Origin: Apodemus sylvaticus
Taxonomy: Eukaryota; Chordata; Mammalia; Rodentia; Muridae
Assembly (NCBI RefSeq): GCF_947179515.1
Contig: NC_067495.1
Location: forward strand, 140,939,702-141,003,701
Length of the DNA stretch: 64,000 nt
Direction: 5' to 3'
Made by a program: the position numbers and the translations under genes. Shown here piece after piece: positions 58,125 through 64,000 of this stretch; the first letter of the stretch is position 1; every line of letters begins with the position of its first letter. Below the pieces are notes generated by a model that saw only the letters and a program-made list of their open reading frames with translations, was not told the origin of the DNA and did no database searches.

Positions 58125-59347
58125 CTATCTTGCTTTTGCCACAGTGTAGTTTTCCTCCTTGTATTGGAATTTTCCTCCTATTATTCTTTGCAGAGCTGGG
58201 TTTGTGGAAAGATATTGTGTAAATTTGGTTTTGTCATGGAATATCTTGGTTTCTCCATCTATGGTGATTGAGAGTTTTGCTGGGTATAGTAGTCTTGGCT
58301 GACATTTGTGTTCTCTTAGAGTCTGCATGAGATCTGCCCAGGATCTTCTAGCCTTCATGGTCTCTAGTGAGAAGTCTGGTGTGATTCTGATAGGTCTTCC
58401 TTTATATGTTACTTGGCCTTTTTCTCTTACTGCCTTTAATATTCTTTCTTTGTTTAGTACATTTGGGGTTTTGATTATTATGTGAGGAGAGGTATTTCCG
58501 CTCAGGTCCAGTCTATTTGGAGTTCTGTATGCTTTTTGTGTATTCATGGGCATCTCTCTCTTTAAGTTGGGAAAGTTTTCTTCCATAATTTTGTTGAAGA
58601 TATTTGCTGGCCCTTTCAGTTGTAAATCTTCACTCTCATCTATACCTATAATCCTTATGTTTGGTCTTCTCATTGTGTCCTGGATTTCTTGGACGTTCTG
58701 GCATACAAGCTTTTTGCATTTTGCATTTTCTTTGGCTGTTGAATCAATGGTTTCTATGGTATCTTTGGCATCTGTGATTCTTTCTTCCATCTCTTGTATT
58801 CTGTTGTTGATATTTGCGTCTATGGCCCCTGATTTCTTCTCAAGGTTTTCTATCTCCTAAGTTGTCTCCCTTTTTGATTTCTTAGTTGTTTCTACTTCTG
58901 TTTTTATATTCAGGATGGTTTTGTTCAGTTCCATCATTTGTTTGTTTGTGTTTTCCTGTAATTCTTTAGGAGATTTTTGTGTTTCCTCTTTCATGACTTC
59001 TGCCTGTTGACTCAAGTTCTCCTGCATTTCTTTAAATTTTTTTGTGTTTCTTCATTATTGGCTTCTATCTCTTGACCCTTATTCTCCTGAATTTCTTTAA
59101 GTGATTTTTGTGTTTCCATTATATGTGTTTCTTGTTTATTCATGTTCTCCTGTATTTCTTTCAGAGTTTCATTTATGTCCTTTTTGTGTTCTTCTAGCAG
59201 CATCATGACCAGTGATTTTAAATCCAAATCTTTCTTTTCTGTTGTGTTGGTGTAACCAGGACTTGCTGTTGTTGGAGAGTTTGGTTCAGATGCTGCCATA
59301 TTGCCTAGATTTCTGTAAGTAGTGTTCCTGCATTTGCCCTTTGCCAT
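58125..59347 (-). pseudogene. L1 ORF1 pseudogene, near full length
   Basis: It starts MAKGKCRNTTYRNLGNMAAS at 59347. The coiled coil (EEHKKDINETLKEIQENMNK and QENKGQEIEANNEETQK) stops at 59012 after a frameshift in a T7 run. From 58790 a second open frame covers the rest of the coiled coil, the RRM (MRRPNIRIIGIDESED) and the C-terminal domain (KAYRTPNRLDL, FHDKTKFTQYL, NPALQRIIGG), ending AKAR at the normal stop, 58125. This is the ORF1p trimeric RNA chaperone, broken in the coiled coil. Confidence 0.93.
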
Positions 59348-60375
59348 CTTGTTCTTTGGTGTTAGTTGGTCTTGTCTCTGGCTGGTGTTTGAGCCTCCTG
59401 TGAGGCTCTAGTGCTATTTCAGTAACACAGGATGGCTGGGTTTCCTCACTCTCAGATTGCCGATGTGCTGTCCTCCTCTTGGGTGCCCTTGGAGCCCTAG
59501 TGTGCCTTGCCCCAGATTGTCTCTGTAAACCAGGTGGTGCCTGTTTGCTCCTTCAGGGAGTGCTGATGGTTTCTGCTGAGGGACCTTTTCTGAGTGATGA
59601 TCACTCTGCTGGGCAGCCAATCTCCCAACCGGGTTGGTGCACACAGGGCTGGCCTAGCTGCTCAGGCCCTGAGTCTAGGCAAAAACCTGGCAGGCCAAGG
59701 CACAAGCAAAGTTCCCCTCAGGCTATGAGTATTAACTGGTTCTGTCATGTGGCCAGGATGTTGACTCCCTGAAAGTGCCTGGAGCGTCTGCCCTGCTAAC
59801 AACCTCCTGGCCGAGTTGGCACACAGATGGCCCACTGGACAACCCAGGGCCTGGGTGCAATCCAAAGCCTGTAGGGCTTAGACCCCCGCTATGTTAGCCT
59901 CTGGCTATGACTGTTAGCAGGCTTTGCCTGATAGAACTCTCTGGAGTCCGGTAGTCAAAATGGTGGCGCGTGTGCCTTGCCTGGCAAACAACCTCCTAGC
60001 CGGGTTGGCACACCAATGGCCCCCGAACAGCCCAGAGCCTGGGTGCAGGCCAAAGCCCTTCGGGCTTAGAGCCCTGTGATGTTGGCCTTGGGTTATGTTT
60101 GCATACCTCAGGCTGTCTGATCTCTCTGGCATCTGAGAACCAAGATGGAGGTGAGTCTCTTGTAACTGACAGGTGGGGGGCAGATTTCTGAAGTGGCTTT
60201 TGTGCGGTGAAAGGTGCTCTAAATCCGCTGCTGCTTGCAGCCTGGCTGGTCAGCGATGGTCAATGGTATTGGGCGTAGGGCCTGCCTAGACCCTGTCACT
60301 TTGGTTCCACTGCTGAGGGCCCTTCCTCTGGACCAGCTGCTGCTGCTGTTGCCGCTGCTGCCACTGCCCCTCCTC
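59348..60375 (-). promoter_or_regulatory. L1 5' UTR with ~185-bp monomers
   Basis: The block CAACCTCCT(G/A)GCCG(A/G)GTTGGC occurs at 59800 and 59989, with a weaker copy at about 59618 (spacings 189 and 182). Each is followed by CC(T)GGGTGCA and GGGCTTAGA. CAAAATGGTGG at about 59956 and CCAAGATGGAGG near 60142 resemble YY1 sites. The outermost ~230 bp ends in a GCTGCTGCTG-rich edge at the TSD. Confidence 0.8.
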
Positions 60376-60390
60376 AATTTTATTTTTTCT
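60376..60390. repeat. L1 target-site duplication, 5' copy
   Basis: AATTTTATTTTTTCT, one mismatch to 52013-52027. Confidence 0.8.
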
Positions 60391-60459
60391 AATATCATAT
60401 TTTTCATTTGTTCTTTGAGAATTTCTTACTATATACATATTAATTATATTCTCCCAGCA

Positions 60460-60890
60460 TTTCTTCTCTAAATGCTGCCAGATCCTTCTTAATTCTCCCT
60501 CCTAAATTGATGTCATCTTTTAAAAAGTAAGCCACATAGTCCAATTTGAGCTGCCCATATTCTCCAGGGTGTGAGACCATTCACTGTAGTGTGGCCAACT
60601 CAAAAATTTTTCTTAAAGAAAACTGACTGCCTCTTATAGAAGCCACCAACTATCAGTAGTGTAGGCTCATGAGTTCCTCTCAGTTCAAGGTTAAGGTGAT
60701 GACTGACTTGATCTTATGCAGACCATCATAATTAGCATGAGATCTTGAGTGCTGTGGTCCTGTCATATTCGGAGATGCTATTGTATTCCAGTGCTATTGT
60801 ATTCCAGTATCCCTGATCACAGATTCTTACTACCATCTTGCCACTACTTCTCTTAGATTCCCTCAGCCTTACCTTGCACAGAGGATAATA
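60460..60890 (-). mobile_element. Lx-type L1 3' UTR remnant, minus strand
   Basis: Plus-strand landmarks in antisense order: CCAATTTGAGCTGCCCATAT, GTGTGAGACCATTCACTG, CTTAAAGAAAACTGACTG, AGCCACCAACTATCAGTAG, GACTGACTTGATCTTATGCA and AGATTCTTACTACCATCTTG. It may extend toward 61040 in a more decayed form. A perfect 16-bp tandem duplication (GCTATTGTATTCCAGT) sits at 60777-60808. Confidence 0.6.
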
Positions 60891-62979
60891 ATTCTCCCAA
60901 AAACCATATGTTGCCATAAAAGGGGGCAGTACCATAAGATACCTACTCTAAAGTTCTTGGGTAGATGGAGTACTAGAAACTCTCAAAACTATATACAGTA
61001 TTGTCATTGCTTTGGTTGATCACCAGAAATTTATGATAAGACCTTATTGCTAAAGATGCCATATACTTTGGTTTTAAAGCTTTGAAAAGCCAAGGTGGTA
61101 CTTATTTAGAATTTTCCCCTTGCTGGTTAATATTAATAATACCAGAAGGTGCTAAGCAGATTGTAGTAGAGATGGGATAAAGAAACTTCATCTACAGTCC
61201 ATGAGTGACAATAACAACTGGAATGAGAATGTATCTTCAAGGGTACAATACCAATATGGATGTTCTTCAGTAACCAGCTGCTTTCTTGTTAAGTTTAAAG
61301 CCTGCTTCACAAGAGGGAACTCATATTTGGTACTATAAATTAAGAAATATTCCCACGGAGAGCTCATGGACCACAAGGGTAAACCTACTACTACTTTGCA
61401 AAATGGAGCAAAAAAAAGTGTCTTCTAATCACACTCTTTTACTTTACAGATTGGTCAATTTATTTACTTAATCTTTCTTAAGCTGATATTTGTACACTTA
61501 TCAGTTTTGAATAACTTAACCTACCATTTATGCTTTTCAAGAAATATTAAAATAATATGAATCAAAATGAATTCAAATAATTCAATTTGTGAGTTTCCAA
61601 GTAAGCACATTTTTTTTCCTGGAATAATATTCAACCTATAGCAGTAGTTCAGATGAATTGAAAAGAGATCCCTAGGTCAGTGATTTGTAGATCATTTCAA
61701 AGTTTTTTAAGAGCATCTATTTATAGTAAATTGATTGTGGAGGATACAGCATGTCAACTTCTGTTACATCAAGAAAACTTCACAGTTCTATTTTCTTCAT
61801 GAGCACATTTTTTAATGTGCCACTTTTCTGTTTAACATCAAATGTAAAAATCCACAATAGAAAGACTGTGGCATCTTAAATTTTAAACTAATAGTTTCAC
61901 AACTTTGATAGCTAGGAAGAACAAATCAAAATGTTGAGCTTTATCTAAATTTTACTTTTAAAATGAGATAATTTTGAGTGATTTTAGATGGGAATGATCA
62001 TGATAATATATGACTAAAATGACAATAGAAAAAATAATGAAAATGAACACATACCATGCAGATAAATGCAGGCGGGGAGTGCTTACTGCATTCATCTATT
62101 TTAAGGAACATTAAGTGGAACATGAATAAATACACTCAGAGATTTACACAATGTAAAATTTGAGAACAAGAAAGCAAGGCTATTAGTACTGGTCAGATTT
62201 ACATTCCTACTTCCATTATATGTCATCTGAAATTGGGTACTTGACATAAGCTGTATAATGATCTTTTCTCAATCTGTAAATGTGATGAGTTTTTATATGT
62301 CTCTCTCACAGGATTTTAAAAATGAATACGAAAGAAAGTAATTGAATAAAAAACTCAGATGTGGATACTTGTTGGGTCATTTGCTTAGTGTGGACAGTTT
62401 CATGTGGAGCACTGCAAAGAATAAAGATAAAATGAGACAGTATTATAACGGAGAGAAAATAGTATATTCAGAATAAAAGGAAATATAAAGTAAGCTTTTT
62501 GAACAAAGTAGGGTATTTGAATCTGAACTGTTACAACTTCATACATTTACTTGTTCATTCAAACAAAGAATAAGAAGACTTTGCAAGGAAAATTGTTGAC
62601 ATTGTGTCAATTCATGTAGAGAGTAATAAAGACAACAGTTATAGTTGTCAAGAAGAAAGCAAAGTTAAGGACCCAGTGTCTGTGTTAACTCCTTAGGTAT
62701 GTTTTCAAAATATGCCTCTAAGGTGATAACATTTGGACAGAGTGGTACATAAAATCACATGTACTAATTAACAGTATATTTGTTGAAAGATCTTCTTTGG
62801 CAGGAATCTAAGTGGTTACACTTGAGCTCTTCTGTGAAGAGGAGGTACTTTTGCATGTTTCTAGAATAAGACTAGTTAGGAAAATATGTAGCTGAGAAGT
62901 TGTAGTATAAAAGGTCAAATAAATGGACAAACACACCACAGACAAATACAAACAAAAATACTTGTTTTAACTATTACCA
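60891..62979. other. AT-rich DNA, nothing recognised
   Basis: No gene or clear repeat. Chance frames only. Confidence 0.5.
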
Positions 62980-63015
62980 TACACACACACACACACACTC
63001 ACACACACACACACA
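62980..63015. repeat. (CA)n microsatellite, one interruption
   Basis: Two CA runs separated by a single CT. Confidence 0.93.
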
Positions 63016-63227
63016 AAGTAAAAGAGGGACTAGTTTGGAGGAAAAGGGGCTAGTAGAAGTGGGAGAGGGATAAGTGTTAGTAATAAGGGGTGAATATGAT
63101 CACAAAACATAAATACATGATATATAAAATTTACAAAAATTAATCACACAACTAATATTGTTAAAATAGGGAAACATAGTTCTCAATTTAATACTGAGTA
63201 TTAAATAAGAAATATTATGTGGAACAA

Positions 63228-63280
<53 letters not shown>
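63228..63280. repeat. (TA)n microsatellite
   Basis: About 26 perfect TA units. Confidence 0.95.
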
Positions 63281-63282
<2 letters not shown>

Positions 63283-63882
63283 AAGATGGAAATTAGCTGG
63301 GTAAACATAATGGCAAAAACTACCTTTCTGGAGCAGAAACAATGTAATAGTTATGTTTCTTTTTCTTAGAGAAAAAAAGCTTCTGTGAGAAGAGATAGAC
63401 TAGTCTATTCAATAAACATAAGAGAGACCAATGTGTCTGATTCTATGTGGAAGAAAAATGGAAATCAGAGAATGTAGACAGAGAAAATAGATGTCAAAAC
63501 TGAAATGGTCCAGATGTCTGTCTTAAGGAATTTGATTATTACTTTGAGATGGGGAATCAGAGGAGAATTTTGAATAGAAGAATGACATTGTCTTTTGCGT
63601 ATTTTTAGGGCATCACCTGGCTGATGTGCCGAGAATAGACATTGAATGTAATTAAGTATAGATGTGACTCTAGAGTAAATGTTGTAATAATCCAAGAAAA
63701 TTGATGTTGTCTTGGTTTAGAAAAGTAGAGGAGTAGTCATATTATTTATCTATTTTGAAGCCAGAAAAAAAGTTAGCTCCTTGACAAAAGGTGAATTACT
63801 AATAAAAATGAAGATGATTACAAAATGTCTGGCCTTAATTACTGAAAGGATGAAGATTTAACCATAATATACAGGCAAGGGC
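63281..63882. other. AT-rich DNA, nothing recognised
   Basis: No gene or repeat recognised. Confidence 0.5.
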
Positions 63883-63935
63883 TTGGGGGATGGCTCAGTG
63901 TGTAAAAGCAATTACTATAAAGTTTGACATCCATA
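63883..63935 (+). mobile_element. Truncated tRNA-derived SINE head
   Basis: GGGCTTGGGGGATGGCTCAGTGTGTAAA, split here as GGGCTTGGGGGATGGCTCAG plus TGTGTAAA, resembles the A-box half of murid tRNA-derived SINEs (B2/B3/B4/ID group). The B-box half is not recognisable. It could be chance. Confidence 0.4.
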
Positions 63936-64000
63936 TATGTTTCTAGAAAGTAATATACCACATTTCTCTTATTTGTGGATACAAGCTTCCAGTTTTGGAT

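Larger units (their letters stand above)
52028..60375 (-). mobile_element. Near full-length L1, minus strand
   Basis: From the reverse poly-A (T9) at 52028 through the short 3' UTR, ORF2 (54260-58075), ORF1 (58125-59347) and a monomeric 5' UTR to 60375. Less the 1.98-kb ORR1 insert and its duplicated 5 bp, the L1 is about 6.4 kb. The 15-bp TSD has one mismatch. The cut site (TTTTCT/AA on the top strand) suits L1 endonuclease preference. Both ORFs are frameshifted, so it is not mobile. It belongs to the same lineage as the 6507 element. Confidence 0.94.

Overview
The window is AT-rich, intron-scale, repeat-dominated DNA from a murid rodent nuclear genome. That call rests on the repeats: murine-type L1 elements with tandem 5' UTR monomers and a short 3' UTR, old Lx-type L1 3' UTRs, ORR1-type MaLR LTRs, B1, B2 and B3 SINEs, and long (TG)n, (TA)n and GATA microsatellites. 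I cannot say whether it is Rattus, Mus or a relative; the near absence of ID SINEs gives no support for rat. No host protein-coding gene, tRNA, rRNA or CRISPR array is supported. Every reading frame with recognisable content belongs to a broken retroelement.

Layout. 1-6.5 kb: old DNA with a decayed L1 scrap, an Lx-type 3' UTR and one LTR. 6.5-11.0 kb: a minus-strand L1 (6507-10974) with a perfect 15-bp target-site duplication (TSD) but an internal deletion that removed the reverse-transcriptase (RT) catalytic motif. 11.2-16.4 kb: older L1 pieces (inverted ORF1/5' UTR, a plus-strand endonuclease fragment, an Lx 3' UTR split by LTR-type repeats). 16.5-23.7 kb: a class I (gamma-like) endogenous retrovirus on the plus strand, interrupted in pol by a minus-strand class II (beta/type-D-like) element that keeps an LTR, an env transmembrane tail and a protease G-patch; class I env resumes at 23.3 kb. 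23.7-35.4 kb: mostly unrecognised AT-rich DNA with an L1 3' end, B3, B2 and B1 SINEs, two LTR-type elements with embedded minisatellites, and microsatellites.

35.4-44.5 kb: a minus-strand ORR1 element (35442-37390) abuts a 5' two-thirds of an old minus-strand L1, which is split by a younger plus-strand L1 carrying a 5' inversion (38776-40530). 44.5-47.5 kb: L1 3' ends. 47.5-51.0 kb: unrecognised. 51.01-51.81 kb: a five-copy AT-rich tandem array with a period of about 160 bp. 52.0-60.4 kb: a nearly full-length minus-strand L1 with a near-perfect 15-bp TSD, carrying a complete ORR1 element (LTR, internal, LTR; 5-bp TSD) in its 3' UTR. 60.4-64 kb: an antisense Lx 3' UTR remnant, unrecognised sequence and microsatellites.

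Nothing here works as a pathway. The biology is a record of nested insertions. The least explained object is the tandem array near 51.4 kb. I find no convincing new functional system. Repeat family names come from recognition by eye, without a database search.
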